DNA of 64,000 bases, from the NCBI RefSeq assembly GCF_010104355.1, contig NZ_CP044973.1, positions 62,001 through 126,000 of the forward strand, written 5' to 3'. Both the position numbers and the translations under genes were made by a program. A model generated the notes under the pieces. The model searched no databases, was not told where the DNA came from, and saw only the letters and a list, made by a program, of their open reading frames with translations. Numbering within the stretch: the stretch's first letter is position 1; every line of letters starts with the position of its first letter. This stretch comes from Hydrogenophaga sp. PBL-H3. GTDB taxonomy: Bacteria > Pseudomonadota > Gammaproteobacteria > Burkholderiales > Burkholderiaceae_C. Of this stretch, positions 1 to 9,743 are shown in pieces.

Positions 1-1
1 C

Positions 2-1582
2 ACGGGCGCAATCGGAAGCGATTCAAAGCGCGTGGGCGCCTACGACTTTGGCTATCTCACATCAGGGCACCAAAAGGCGGCCCCGGTGCAAGTTTTCGAT
101 AACGGGAGGGCAACGTACTTCCAGTTCCGAGCGGGTGAAGCGATCCCAGCGATCTTCGCCAAAGTGGCGGGGGTTACTACCCTGCTGGTTCCCGAACACG
201 AAGGCCCCTACATCAAGGTGCCAAGTGTTCATGGCGAGTTCACCCTCCAGCTGGGCCGATCCCAGGCCATGGTTGTTCATGGTGATGGCGTTCGCTTGGA
301 CGCGCCAGCCATTTCAACCGTTTCGCCCTCGGGTATGAAGGCTCCCTACATGGGCGGCCAAGTTGCACCCGGAACGCGGCTGGTTGCAAGTCTTGCTAGC
401 CAGGCTCCAGCGATTGTTGATGACGCAGAAGACCGCAACAGCTACGCAACACCTGTAAAAGGCGATCGGGTGCAGTGGGGCACGGGCGAAGCTTCCACCC
501 AGTCGTACGCTGTTTGGTTTGGCAAGGGCCGTTCGATCCTTGGCCCCCAGGGTAAGGCCCTCCTTGTCAAGTTGGCAAAAACCTCACCGCCTGGCACCAC
601 ATTCACCCTGGTGGGACGCGATGACGATTCGCTGAAGGAAGGGATCGAGCAGGCGCGCGCCGAAGCGATGCGCAAGCAGATGATCCTCGGCGGGGCTCCC
701 GCGTCTGCCATCGTCATGAAGAACGCGGTGACCGGCAAGGTGGAGAACGGGCTTTGGGAGTCCAACGTCCTCGTGGAGACACCTGCGCCACGCCGCGCAG
801 CGTACACCGCGTCTGCAGAAGCCGCACAAGGTCGAGGCGCTGTCTCGTCGAACCTTGAGTCTTTGGTTCGCCAGGGCGTGCTCTCACTGGCGCAAGCAAA
901 CGCATTGATGGCCAGCAAAGGCATCAGCGCTCCTCAAGCTGTGAACGGGCCTGCTGTGGATGTTCCCCCAGGTGGATACAACATGCTTGCGTCCGACAGG
1001 ACAGTCCATGGGACTGTCTCGCGGTGGGCGAATGCCCTCGGCTACACCGTGGTCTGGGAAGTGCCTCAAGAGCTCGACGCGCAAGTCAGTGGTGACGCCG
1101 CCATCAAGGCTTCAACCATGAAGGAAGCACTTGAGCGCCTTCTCTCCGGCCTTCGCAAGGCTGGGTACCACATCGATGCGACCGTCTACAGCAACCGGGT
1201 GATCCGATTCTTGCCGGCAGGTACACCGACGACGACGAAAGAGCCAGAGGCTCGACCCGCTCCAACAAACAGCATTCCGACGCAAAAAGTTGAGCAAGCT
1301 GCAGCAACGAACGGAAACAGGTACGAAGCCGCCTCGTCCTCATGGGTGGTCAGCGCTGAAGATAAGAGCATTGAACAGTTGCTAAACCGGTGGGGTCGCG
1401 ATTCGAACTGGTCTGTTGTATGGAATGCCAAGGACACGGTGCCAATCACCGGAAACGCTGTGATCGATAAGCCAAGTTTCCTGACTGCCGCAGACCAAGT
1501 GATTGCCCAGGCGGGTAGCGCGGGCTACAGGGTCAGAGCAGTGGCATATGCAAACAACACGCTGGTCGTCAGCAGCTACTGA
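2..1582 (+). CDS. Pilus outer-membrane protein, VirB9-like / OmpA-like / double TcpQ (PilL-like), 5' end cut by window
   Basis: The frame is open from the first bases. A GTG at 32 is possible, but no signal peptide follows it, so the true start is probably upstream of the window. Counting from base 32, residues about 15-90 resemble the VirB9/CagX N-terminal domain (motif ATYFQFRAGEAIPAIF). Residues about 158-250 resemble an OmpA-type peptidoglycan-binding domain (YAVWFGKGRSILGPQGKALL). Residues about 315-395 and 437-516 are two TcpQ-like domains, as in toxin-coregulated-pilus Q proteins. This is the PilL position of R64/PAPI-1-type pilus loci. The likely role is to anchor or pilot the PilN secretin in the outer membrane; that role is inferred from the domains and the position first in the operon. 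The fusion of all four modules is notable. Confidence 0.75.
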   Translation, partial: TGAIGSDSKRVGAYDFGYLTSGHQKAAPVQVFDNGRATYFQFRAGEAIPAIFAKVAGVTTLLVPEHEGPYIKVPSVHGEFTLQLGRSQAMVVHGDGVRLDAPAISTVSPSGMKAPYMGGQVAPGTRLVASLASQAPAIVDDAEDRNSYATPVKGDRVQWGTGEASTQSYAVWFGKGRSILGPQGKALLVKLAKTSPPGTTFTLVGRDDDSLKEGIEQARAEAMRKQMILGGAPASAIVMKNAVTGKVENGLWESNVLVETPAPRRAAYTASAEAAQGRGAVSSNLESLVRQGVLSLAQANALMASKGISAPQAVNGPAVDVPPGGYNMLASDRTVHGTVSRWANALGYTVVWEVPQELDAQVSGDAAIKASTMKEALERLLSGLRKAGYHIDATVYSNRVIRFLPAGTPTTTKEPEARPAPTNSIPTQKVEQAAATNGNRYEAASSSWVVSAEDKSIEQLLNRWGRDSNWSVVWNAKDTVPITGNAVIDKPSFLTAADQVIAQAGSAGYRVRAVAYANNTLVVSSY

Positions 1583-1596
1583 GATTCAAGGAAAAC

Positions 1597-1998
1597 ATGA
1601 TGAACGCAAAACATTTCGCAATGGCATGCCTGGTTGTTTATTCCACTGTCGGTCATGCCCAGGTCATCCGCGTGGTGCCGGAAGCATTCCCGATTCAGGG
1701 CTCACCAGCCACTTTACCCATCCGGCCAATGGAGAAGGCACCGCCGCCGCCAGTCGACCGCACATTGTCAATCAAGGCGGGTGACCTGATTTCTCCGCGC
1801 ATTGTTGAGTGGGCCCAGCGCAATGGGTACTCGCTCACGTGGGAAGCAGGTGAGTTCCGCAGCGGAGCTGACCTTGTGCTCACCGACTCCTTTGAAAAAT
1901 CACTCGAAGCCTTCCTTGGATCTATGCGCTTCAACAAAGTGCAGCTCGAAGCAGAAATCTTCGCCAACAACGCTGTTCGCATCCTGGAGGTCAAGTGA
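1597..1998 (+). CDS. Small exported TcpQ-domain protein
   Basis: A protein of 133 residues with an N-terminal signal peptide (MMNAKHFAMACLVVYSTVGHAQ), a proline-rich linker and one TcpQ-like domain (about residues 55-133). That domain is similar in layout to the two TcpQ modules of the gene before it. The purine-rich stretch just before the ATG pair at 1597/1600 can serve as ribosome binding site. The stop codon overlaps the GTG start of pilN, so the two are translationally coupled. The probable job is secretin assembly or stability at the outer membrane. The function is inferred from domain and context; the family has no enzymatic role. Confidence 0.65.
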   Translation: MMNAKHFAMACLVVYSTVGHAQVIRVVPEAFPIQGSPATLPIRPMEKAPPPPVDRTLSIKAGDLISPRIVEWAQRNGYSLTWEAGEFRSGADLVLTDSFEKSLEAFLGSMRFNKVQLEAEIFANNAVRILEVK

Positions 1999-3668
1999 AC
2001 TTTATCAAGCACACCGTAGCGCTGAGCGCAGTGGCCGTCCTGGGTGGCTGCTCAACCTCCACCCTCACGCCAATCACGCAGGGCGTGAATGCCGTTCAAG
2101 CGGAAAGCGACCGCGCAAATGCCAACCTGCGGTCCGGAACTCCCATTGAACGCAGTGACGATAGCTTCATCCGTCGATCCACCAAAGTCTGGGTGCCGAT
2201 CAGCAAGGTGGACGCAAAGATCGCTCCTGCCGCTGCTGCAGCACTGGGCCGCGACCTCGCAGTCAATCGCCGGTTTTCAGGCTTGAGCGAGATGGGTGCC
2301 TACATCACGCAGTTGACCGGTGTGCCGGTCAACGTGGCCAGCGCTGCTCTCAAGGCCAGCGTTGAAACAATGACCAGCGCCGGCGCTGAGGCTGCGGCCA
2401 GCAATTCGGGGACCCCTGGCTCGGCCTTGCCTCCTCCATCTCCCCTGCCGATGCCAATGCCTATGCCCAGCATGCCGGGCGCAATCGGTGCGCCAGCAAC
2501 CGCGACCTCGCAGGTGGCCTCCATCGTTTACACGGGCAAAGTGTCGGGATTTTTGGACCTCGTCGCAGCTCGCTACGGTGTCAGCTGGGAGTGGGCCAAC
2601 AACGGTATCCACATCTTCAAAACGAAGTCCCAGACCTTCCGCCTCGCCGCGCTACCTGGTGACACCAGTTTGGCGAGCAAGGTAGGTACCCAGTCCAACA
2701 ACGCCACTGGCAGTACGCAAGGAAGCCAGGCCAGTGGCTCTTCCAACAGTGAGATGCGCGCCGGCGTTGAGTTTGCTGGTTTGAGTGTCTGGAAAGGCAT
2801 TGAAGACAGTATCAAGACCATGCTGTCTCCCGCTGGCAAGCTGGTTGTGACCTCTGCTACGGGCACGATTACCGTCGAAGACACGCCAATGGTGCTCGAC
2901 CGCGTCGGCAAGTTCATTGAAGACCAAAACAAAGCGTTGTCACGCCAAGTGGTGATCAATGTCCGTGTTCTGGCAGTCGACATCTCCAAGTCAGAGCAGT
3001 ACGGCATCAACTGGGACATGGTCTATCAGAACGTGAACCGTGGGCTGGGCCTGAGTCTTGCAAACAGCAATCCTCTTATTGGTGGCTCGAATCTTGCACT
3101 CAGGGTGCTGTCCGGCTCTATGTTTGACGGCTCATCAGCCATGATTGAAGCGCTGTCCAAGCAAGGTCGCGTTTCACAGGTGACCTCGGCGTCTCTGGTC
3201 ACGATCAACAACCAGCCCGCGCCAATTCAGGTTGGGCGGCAAACCGCCTATCTTGCGTCGAGCACGACCACCATTGGAACTGGTGGCGCCGGCAACACTG
3301 TCACGCTGCAGCCTGGTCAGGTCACCACGGGATTCAGCATGAACATGCTGCCCCACATCCTGGACTCCAAGCGATTGATGCTCCAGTACTCGGGCGATAT
3401 CTCGACGCTCACCAACCTGGCTACGGTGAACTCGGGTGGTTCTTCCATTCAAACGCCTGAGATCGACACTCGTAACTTCCTTCAGCGCACCTTCCTCAAC
3501 AGTGGCGAAACCCTTGTCGTGACAGGCTTCGAGCAGTTCGCCTTGAACGGCGATACGCAAGGTGTTGGGCATGCAGAAAACCTTGCGCTGGGTGGCCGGC
3601 TTAGTGCAACAAATACTCGCACTGTGCTTGTGGTGCTCATCCAGCCCGTGGTGGCAGGTGGTCTGTAA
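1995..3668 (+). CDS. pilN: PilN secretin lipoprotein of the thin pilus
   Basis: A 557-residue outer-membrane secretin. It begins at a GTG overlapping the previous stop. The lipobox is VLGGC with Cys19 as lipidation site. After N-terminal N-domain-like regions and a proline/methionine-rich linker (about residues 140-165), the C-terminal half is a secretin gate domain, ending with the typical segment around VVTGFEQFALNGD and TRTVLVVLIQPVV. R64 PilN has the same design: a lipoprotein multimer forming the channel through which the pilus crosses the outer membrane. The stop and the start of pilO overlap (TAATG at 3666-3670). Confidence 0.9.
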   Translation: MNFIKHTVALSAVAVLGGCSTSTLTPITQGVNAVQAESDRANANLRSGTPIERSDDSFIRRSTKVWVPISKVDAKIAPAAAAALGRDLAVNRRFSGLSEMGAYITQLTGVPVNVASAALKASVETMTSAGAEAAASNSGTPGSALPPPSPLPMPMPMPSMPGAIGAPATATSQVASIVYTGKVSGFLDLVAARYGVSWEWANNGIHIFKTKSQTFRLAALPGDTSLASKVGTQSNNATGSTQGSQASGSSNSEMRAGVEFAGLSVWKGIEDSIKTMLSPAGKLVVTSATGTITVEDTPMVLDRVGKFIEDQNKALSRQVVINVRVLAVDISKSEQYGINWDMVYQNVNRGLGLSLANSNPLIGGSNLALRVLSGSMFDGSSAMIEALSKQGRVSQVTSASLVTINNQPAPIQVGRQTAYLASSTTTIGTGGAGNTVTLQPGQVTTGFSMNMLPHILDSKRLMLQYSGDISTLTNLATVNSGGSSIQTPEIDTRNFLQRTFLNSGETLVVTGFEQFALNGDTQGVGHAENLALGGRLSATNTRTVLVVLIQPVVAGGL

Positions 3669-4981
3669 TGTCCAAGGTTGAAACCGTCGAGTACGGCGGC
3701 GCGACCCTTGTCACGGGACTGCTCTGGCAGCCTCTGGCCGGGTCCAACCCGAGCGAGCGTCTCTCTGAGATCAAGGGGTACGGAAAGGAACTGAACCTCG
3801 ATCTGCAGGTTCTGCAACGCGAGAACCTTTGCGTGGGAATGGCAAAGTCCAGTTCGAGCAAAGGGAGTGCTGCCGTAAAGCGCGGTGCTGTGTCACTGGC
3901 GGCCGCGCTTTCCACAAAGATGCACGAGCAACACAATGCTCGCGACTTCATCCTAGTGATGGAGATCGACAGCGGTGTGTGGTACTACCTCGCTCAGAAA
4001 GATGGCGTCATCCTCCCCGACGGAGATCAGGTGTACGGGGAAGAGGATGTCATCAAGTCCCGTTTCTACCAAGACGCCAGCTTGGGCGAGTGGACCCACT
4101 CGATCGTTCCCGGCCACTGGGGAATCTCTGGTTCGCTTGAGGCGCCGCAGCTCGAGCAGATCCTACCCCTTACCGGGAAGGGCAAGGGCAAGCTGAACTC
4201 CGCGAAGGATTGGCGCCTCGAGCCCATTTCCGTCAGCGCAGGCCAACTCCTAGCCGCCAACTTGAAGCCGATTGCCGTGTTGGTGGGCGTCATTCTGGCT
4301 CTCACCGTGGGCTTCGATCAATTCAAGAAGTGGCAGCGAGATCAGGCTATCGCTGAGGCCGCGCGCCTTGCAGCCGAACTCGCAGCCATGCAACCAGCTG
4401 TCATCCCGCGTCCACGTCCGTGGGGCGAGATCCCTCACGCTGCCGATCTGATGGCGGGGTGCATGCGCGCAACGGCTGGTGTGAAGTTGTTCCCCGGCAA
4501 CTGGGATCTGGTTGGCTTGAACTGCTCGAACGGGGTAGTGACCATTTCTTGGCGTCCTCGTGCATACGGGTGGATCGAGCACCTCAAGCAGGTCGTTCCC
4601 GATGTGGTGATCTCGCTTGACGGAAGCCTTGCGTCCAGCACCAAGGCGCTTCCTCAGTTCCCCGCGGCCAATGACGAGGATCTATACACCGCGAATGAGC
4701 GCCTGGTTGTGATGTATGCAGCGGCACAGCGCTTCGGAGTGAAGTTCGGCGCAACACCCGCTGTGTCTCAAGCTCCCCAGCTGCTCCCTGGCCAGGGCGC
4801 TGTACCTCAGGAAGTTCCGCTTTGGGAAGAGGTCGGCTGGAAGGCAGAGGGGGTCACTCTGCCAGAGACAGTGCTTGCTGCACTCGACGGCAACGGTTTC
4901 CGCCTTCGCTCCATGAGCGGTCAATGGGTCAATGGTCAATTCATTTGGACGATGGAAGGTTCGCAATATGTACGCAAATAA
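3668..4981 (+). CDS. pilO: PilO pilus accessory protein
   Basis: A 437-residue protein with a cytoplasmic N-terminal half, one transmembrane segment near residues 198-215 (PIAVLVGVILALTVGF) and a periplasmic C-terminal half. This is the layout of the PilO accessory family in conjugative type IVb pilus operons. It is expected to form part of the inner-membrane alignment complex linking PilQ/PilR to PilN. It overlaps pilN by one base upstream and pilP by 14 bases downstream. The assignment rests on length, topology and strict operon order; no catalytic motif is expected. Confidence 0.8.
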   Translation: MSKVETVEYGGATLVTGLLWQPLAGSNPSERLSEIKGYGKELNLDLQVLQRENLCVGMAKSSSSKGSAAVKRGAVSLAAALSTKMHEQHNARDFILVMEIDSGVWYYLAQKDGVILPDGDQVYGEEDVIKSRFYQDASLGEWTHSIVPGHWGISGSLEAPQLEQILPLTGKGKGKLNSAKDWRLEPISVSAGQLLAANLKPIAVLVGVILALTVGFDQFKKWQRDQAIAEAARLAAELAAMQPAVIPRPRPWGEIPHAADLMAGCMRATAGVKLFPGNWDLVGLNCSNGVVTISWRPRAYGWIEHLKQVVPDVVISLDGSLASSTKALPQFPAANDEDLYTANERLVVMYAAAQRFGVKFGATPAVSQAPQLLPGQGAVPQEVPLWEEVGWKAEGVTLPETVLAALDGNGFRLRSMSGQWVNGQFIWTMEGSQYVRK

Positions 4982-5552
4982 GTTCTCAGGCCTCTTGGCT
5001 TTTCTCTCGTGCACCGTTTCTTTGGGTGCCTCGCTGGCCCAAGCGCAGGAGGTTCCTTCAACGGCACTAGCCAGCGTTCCTCCAGCTTCGGTGCCCTCTG
5101 TTACCACCGCCCCTCCATTGGCGTTGCGTACCAGCGAGTCTGCGAACCTCATTGCAGAGATCAATGAGCGCATGAGTGTCATGCAGGCTCGGCTGGCGGA
5201 GCTTGAGTTGCAGGCCAAGATCGCGGCCAAGAACGACGAGATCCGTCGCTTCGGCAAGCAGCCCGAGGGAATCGATGAAGGCTTCACGCCAGCCGTCATG
5301 GAAATCAGTGGTGTCGATGGAAAGCTGATGGCCAACCTGATGGTGCAGGGCGGAAACATCCAGACGGTGCGTGTTGGTGACAAGGTGGGTGGCTGGGACA
5401 TCAAGTCGATTTCTATCGACTCTTTGACCATGTCCCGCGGCAAGGAAACCAAGCGCTTGAGCTTCGGCAGCTTTGTGCAGAGCCCGCAGCCAGCTGCACC
5501 ACAGGGACCTCAGGTTCCCGGCATGGTCCCTGGAATGCCCTTTCCACGCTGA
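4968..5552 (+). CDS. pilP: PilP pilus biogenesis protein
   Basis: The start chosen is the ATG at 4968. It has a GGAAGG ribosome site eight bases upstream, and translation from it begins directly with a signal peptide ending in SLAQAQ; an earlier ATG at 4932 would add 12 residues before that. The mature protein has a coiled-coil region rich in Glu/Leu/Ala (about residues 50-90) and a small C-terminal beta domain (GVDGKLMANLMVQGGNIQTV), as in PilP of thin-pilus loci and related GspC/PilP periplasmic adaptors. It probably bridges PilO and the PilN secretin. It overlaps the end of pilO. Confidence 0.8.
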   Translation: MYANKFSGLLAFLSCTVSLGASLAQAQEVPSTALASVPPASVPSVTTAPPLALRTSESANLIAEINERMSVMQARLAELELQAKIAAKNDEIRRFGKQPEGIDEGFTPAVMEISGVDGKLMANLMVQGGNIQTVRVGDKVGGWDIKSISIDSLTMSRGKETKRLSFGSFVQSPQPAAPQGPQVPGMVPGMPFPR

Positions 5553-5591
5553 GCATCCCCCAAACGTCATCGGTTCCGGAGCTATTCGAAC

Positions 5592-7091
5592 ATGAAAGTA
5601 TTGACTGCCAAAGGCGGTGAGATCTCCCTGACGGACGAGCTTCGTTCGATGGTTGCGTATCTCGATGACGGACGGTTGTTCATCTCAAAGTCGCACGTGT
5701 TCAACCCGCATGTGCGAGGGTTCGTCTCACGCTTGGAACATCAGGGCAAAAAATTTCAGATTCAACATTGCGACCTCGCCGTTATTGCAGGGTATTACGA
5801 GAGCACTGCAACTTCCGAAACGCAATCCAACATGCAGGTTGTTGCACGTCAGCTATTCGAACGAGCAGTCGAGCAGCGGGCTTCTGACATCCATATTCGG
5901 GTGAGTACCCGCCGTCGCACAGAAATCCTATTTCGCATCCACAACGATTTGACGTTCATTGAGGAGCATACGTTCGAATACGGTGATCAGCTGTGCACGA
6001 CCATTTTCCAGGCCATGGCTGACGTATCCGACGCGACGTTGGAAAAGCTGAACAGGCAGGACGCACGGATCTCTGAACGAACCAAGATTCCCGAGAAGTT
6101 GGATGGCATCAGGATCGCAACTTCGCCCCAGGTGGACGGATTCATTTTCGTTCTGCGACTGCTCTACAACGATGCAAATGATGATCTTGACCTGGCACGT
6201 TTAGGGTTCCACCCCGAGCAGTGTCTGGCGATTGACACACTGAAAAAGAGCACGAGTGGCGTGGTGGTTATCGGTGGGCCGACTGGCTCGGGTAAATCCA
6301 CGACTCTCCAGCGCACGCTTGGCTCCATCATCGCAGACACCGAAGGCCGCAAGCACATCATCACGGTGGAGGATCCACCGGAGTACCCAATTCCCGGCGC
6401 GGTGCAGACCCCTGTCACCAATGCTTCGACTGAAGAAGAGCGCTCAAGGGAGTACCAAAAGGCAATCAAGGCCTCCATGCGGCTCGATCCCGACATCATC
6501 ATGTTGTCGGAGGTGCGAGACACCCCTAGCGCACGCCTTGCCGTCCAGGCTGCAATGACTGGCCACCAGGTGTGGACCACGCTGCATGCCAACAATGCAC
6601 TGGGCATCATCGACCGCTTGATCGACCTCGGAGCAGATGCCGCGAACGTGATGGACCCCAGCACCATCGCAGGGTTGCTCTGCCAGCGTTTGGTGAAGGT
6701 ACTTTGCCCCCATTGCAAAAAGCCGCTGACCGAACATACCGATCGTGTTCCACGTGAGGCGCTGGAACGCTACCTGAGCATCCTCAACATTTCCTCTGTA
6801 TTTATCCAGGGCGAGGGCTGCCCGCATTGCCGCAACAGCGGTACAGCTGGTCGCACGGTGGTTGCTGAGGTTATTCCAACGGACGAACGTCTTATGCAGT
6901 ACCTGCGTGACAAAGATCGTCTTAGCGCTCGGGAGTACATCACCAAGGAGCTTGGGTGCCTCTCGATGCTGGACCACACGATCCAGAAAATCAATGCCGG
7001 ACTGGTGGATCCCTACCTTGCGGAAGATGTCGTTGGAATGCTGGTCACTCCAATCGTCCATGCGCCTCGGCGCCTTGAAGCGGTGGCTTGA
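5592..7091 (+). CDS. pilQ: PilQ pilus assembly ATPase (GspE/PilB family)
   Basis: A 499-residue secretion-type hexameric ATPase that powers pilin polymerisation at the inner membrane. Visible motifs are the Walker A GGPTGSGKST (about residues 227-236), the Asp box ITVEDPPEYP, the Walker B region DIIMLSEVRD, the His box TLHANN, and two CxxC pairs (LCPHCKKP and CPHCRNSG) that resemble the zinc finger of GspE-type assembly ATPases. The zinc pairs separate it from the PilT-type ATPases further down the operon. A GGAG lies about 11 bases before the ATG. The stop is followed within two bases by pilR. Confidence 0.9.
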   Translation: MKVLTAKGGEISLTDELRSMVAYLDDGRLFISKSHVFNPHVRGFVSRLEHQGKKFQIQHCDLAVIAGYYESTATSETQSNMQVVARQLFERAVEQRASDIHIRVSTRRRTEILFRIHNDLTFIEEHTFEYGDQLCTTIFQAMADVSDATLEKLNRQDARISERTKIPEKLDGIRIATSPQVDGFIFVLRLLYNDANDDLDLARLGFHPEQCLAIDTLKKSTSGVVVIGGPTGSGKSTTLQRTLGSIIADTEGRKHIITVEDPPEYPIPGAVQTPVTNASTEEERSREYQKAIKASMRLDPDIIMLSEVRDTPSARLAVQAAMTGHQVWTTLHANNALGIIDRLIDLGADAANVMDPSTIAGLLCQRLVKVLCPHCKKPLTEHTDRVPREALERYLSILNISSVFIQGEGCPHCRNSGTAGRTVVAEVIPTDERLMQYLRDKDRLSAREYITKELGCLSMLDHTIQKINAGLVDPYLAEDVVGMLVTPIVHAPRRLEAVA

Positions 7092-7093
7092 TC

Positions 7094-8173
7094 ATGAATG
7101 AAATCGAGCTCAAGTATGCCCGTTGGGTTTTCCGGAACGGCACTGACCAGCGAAAGCGTGTGTGGAAAAAGCTCGCAAAGCTACTTTCCAACGGCGTCCA
7201 GCTCATTGAAGCGCTGGAGACGATGCGCGACCGTCGGGTTGTCCTCAAGGGCCCCAAGGAACCTGTCGCGGTCGCCCTTACTGAGTGGTTGCGCCGTCTG
7301 AAGAATGGTAGCCGCTTGTCTCAGGCCATCGAGGGATGGGTGGGTTCGGATGAGCAAATGTTGATTTCAGCTGGCGAACAGTCTGGTGAAGTTGACGCAG
7401 CACTGAACTCCACCACAGAGATCATGGATGCCAAACGGAAGATCCGAAGCGCGGTCATTTCCGGCCTTGCCTACCCGGGCTTCATGATGCTCATCGCGTT
7501 CGCCGTTCTCGTGATGTTCAGCTACAAGATCATCCCGGAGTTTTCGCAGATCGTCCCCTACGAGAAGTGGCAAGGGTTGCCAAAGATGATGGTGGACTTT
7601 GCGAACTTCGTAAGGTCCTGGATGCTTCTGCTTGCGGCTGTCCCTGTCTTGGCCATCACAGCCTTTGCGCTGAGCCTTCCACGCTGGAAGGATGGTTTGA
7701 GGATCAAGCTGGACCGATTCATGCCCTACAGCATCTACCGGATGCTGCACGGCAGCACCTGGATGATCAGCTTTGCCGCCCTTGTGTCAGCTGGTGTGCG
7801 ACTTGAGAACGCCTTGGGGCAACTCATGGAGGGTGCATCACCGTGGATGCAGGTTCGCATCCAGGCGTGTCTCCGAGGGATGAAGTCAGGACTGAATCCA
7901 GGCGACGCTTTGCTCAAGACGGGATACGGCTTTCCCGACCCCGAAATCATTGATGACCTGGGTGTCTACGCACGCCTTTCAGGATTCGATGCCGCTTTGG
8001 CCACCATCGGCCGCGAGTGGATCAGCGAGTCGGTCGAACAAATCCAAACCATGATGAAAGTGGTATTTGGTGTAAGCGTTCTCATTGTCGGTTTGTTCAT
8101 TGCCTTGATGGTTGGTGGACTCATCGGCATGGAACTTCAGATGACCGCAATCATGCAAGGAACCTACCGGTGA
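7094..8173 (+). CDS. pilR: PilR inner-membrane pilus platform protein (GspF/PilC family)
   Basis: A polytopic inner-membrane protein of 359 residues with the two-repeat T2SSF layout. Each half has a cytoplasmic helical domain followed by hydrophobic segments (about residues 128-150, 175-197 and 325-348). Motifs such as LIEALETM and AGEQSGEVDAAL are typical of the family. It is the docking platform for PilQ and the pilin subunits. The ATG at 7094 is preferred; a TTG at 7088 in the same frame overlaps the pilQ stop. Confidence 0.88.
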   Translation: MNEIELKYARWVFRNGTDQRKRVWKKLAKLLSNGVQLIEALETMRDRRVVLKGPKEPVAVALTEWLRRLKNGSRLSQAIEGWVGSDEQMLISAGEQSGEVDAALNSTTEIMDAKRKIRSAVISGLAYPGFMMLIAFAVLVMFSYKIIPEFSQIVPYEKWQGLPKMMVDFANFVRSWMLLLAAVPVLAITAFALSLPRWKDGLRIKLDRFMPYSIYRMLHGSTWMISFAALVSAGVRLENALGQLMEGASPWMQVRIQACLRGMKSGLNPGDALLKTGYGFPDPEIIDDLGVYARLSGFDAALATIGREWISESVEQIQTMMKVVFGVSVLIVGLFIALMVGGLIGMELQMTAIMQGTYR

Positions 8174-8199
8174 CCAATCTTTTTACCAACGGAGAAACT

Positions 8200-8739
8200 A
8201 TGAACTCGAAAATGACTTTGAAACCCCTGAAGAAGCAAGCCGGCATGACGCTGCTGGAATTGATCGCGAGTCTGTCCGTGGTCGCCGTCGTGGTCGTCGG
8301 TGCTTTGTCCCTTTACCAAAGTGCCACCGCATCTCAGCGCACAACCCAGATTACCCAAGATCTGACTGCGATTCGTGCTGCAACCAAGCAGATGTGGCAA
8401 GGCCAGGGCACGTTTGGCGCTAACGGCACGAGCTTGAACGACGTGTTGGTGGTGTCGAAGAAAGTGCCCACCACGATCCGCGTGGACACCACTACTGCTC
8501 CAGACACCCTGACGCATGCCGCCAACGGCACCGTCAACATTACCTCCAGCGTGACTACCTTCGACGTGGCCCTGACCAATATCGAAGAAGACCTTTGCAT
8601 TCCGATGCTCACCGGCGCCCAGGGGTGGGTCAGCGTGACGGTTGCCGGTTCCGCTGCGATCACGGCTTTCCCCATCGCCCCTGCGACTGCCGTTACGGCG
8701 TGTGCGACGGGCACCGTTGTGACCTTCCGCGGCAACTGA
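8200..8739 (+). CDS. pilS: PilS major prepilin
   Basis: A 179-residue prepilin. The ATG at 8200 has a GGAG six bases upstream; the frame stays open further 5' but has no better start. The class III leader is KKQAG followed by MTLLELIASLSVVAVVVVGA, so cleavage falls after Gly and Glu sits at position +5, as type IV pilins require. The C-terminal domain has two well-spaced cysteines (EDLCIPM and TACATG) that could form the D-loop disulfide. It would be the major subunit of the mating pilus. No prepilin peptidase gene is visible in the window, so processing must depend on a gene elsewhere. Confidence 0.88.
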   Translation: MNSKMTLKPLKKQAGMTLLELIASLSVVAVVVVGALSLYQSATASQRTTQITQDLTAIRAATKQMWQGQGTFGANGTSLNDVLVVSKKVPTTIRVDTTTAPDTLTHAANGTVNITSSVTTFDVALTNIEEDLCIPMLTGAQGWVSVTVAGSAAITAFPIAPATAVTACATGTVVTFRGN

Positions 8740-8800
8740 CCCTCATTGATCCATCGCCCCCCCTAACCATTGGGTGGGCAAATTCAAAGCCAGGAAAGCC

Positions 8801-9742
8801 ATGCTTCAGTCTCTCAAGTTCAAAGACATCTATCTGGGTAGAAGCCGCGCGTTGCTGTCCGGCGTTCCGAACACCAAGGACCCGGTGAGTGCTCCGGTCG
8901 GCACTGAGCAAGATTTGGCTGAACTTCGCAGGGAGTGCGAGGCCATTGAAGCGGTGACCTCGCGAGAGGAGTTTCCGGTGCGATGCGGAAACGTTGCCTA
9001 CCGCGCGTCTGTGATGCAGACGCTGGAAGAGCGGGTGTATGTCTTGCGCCGCATGCCAGAGTCCATCCTCAAGCCAGAAGATTTGAGCATTCACCCGGGC
9101 TATGTGGAGAAGTTGACCCGTCCCGGCTTGAGCGGGCTGGTGGTTGTTGCAGGTCCCTTCGGACAGGGAAAGACCACTACTGCCTCTTCAATCGTTGCTG
9201 CGCGTCTCTGCAAGTTCGGTGGTGTTGGAGTGACGATCGAAGATCCGCCTGAGATGCCGCTCGAGGGTAATCATGGTGAGGGCGTTTGCTACCAGACGTG
9301 GGCAGAACGTGGCGAATTCGGAGAGGCTTGCCGCAAGGCTGCGCGCTGGGCTCCCAGCATTCTCCTTATCGGCGAGATCAGGGAACCAGAAGCAGCAGCA
9401 GAAGCGTTGCGTGCGTCCATTAACGGCAGGCTTGTGTTTTGCACTATTCATGCTGACTCCGTCCCGATGGCAATCGAACGGATCTACTCGCTGGCCGTCG
9501 GCGCCATAGGGAACCCAGAAGACGCGGCGGGCCTGCTGGCCAACGGCTTGCTCGCTGTGATGCACCAAAGGCTTGAAGGGGAGCCGCGCAAGCCGAAACT
9601 GGAGTTCCTCTGGCTTGGAGAGCAGGATTGCGTTGGAGTGCGCAACACCATTCGACAGCGTAAGTTCGACCAGGTCGGTAATGAAGTGAAAGCGCAGCTC
9701 AATCGCACTCTCGTGCACCTGCCCGCATCAGCGAAGGTCTAA
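8801..9742 (+). CDS. PilT-type ATPase, diverged (first of two)
   Basis: A 313-residue ATPase of the PilT/PilU group. The ATG at 8801 has AGGAAA at good spacing; an in-frame GTG at 8774 is less likely. Motifs are Walker A AGPFGQGKTTT, Asp box TIEDPPEMPL, Walker B ILLIGEIREP and His box TIHADS. The N-terminal domain is short and poorly conserved, and no CxxC zinc pairs are present, so it is not an assembly ATPase. It probably retracts or regulates the pilus. PAPI-1-type loci have one such gene; here a second, better conserved copy follows after pilM. Confidence 0.75.
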   Translation: MLQSLKFKDIYLGRSRALLSGVPNTKDPVSAPVGTEQDLAELRRECEAIEAVTSREEFPVRCGNVAYRASVMQTLEERVYVLRRMPESILKPEDLSIHPGYVEKLTRPGLSGLVVVAGPFGQGKTTTASSIVAARLCKFGGVGVTIEDPPEMPLEGNHGEGVCYQTWAERGEFGEACRKAARWAPSILLIGEIREPEAAAEALRASINGRLVFCTIHADSVPMAIERIYSLAVGAIGNPEDAAGLLANGLLAVMHQRLEGEPRKPKLEFLWLGEQDCVGVRNTIRQRKFDQVGNEVKAQLNRTLVHLPASAKV

Positions 9743-9743
9743 C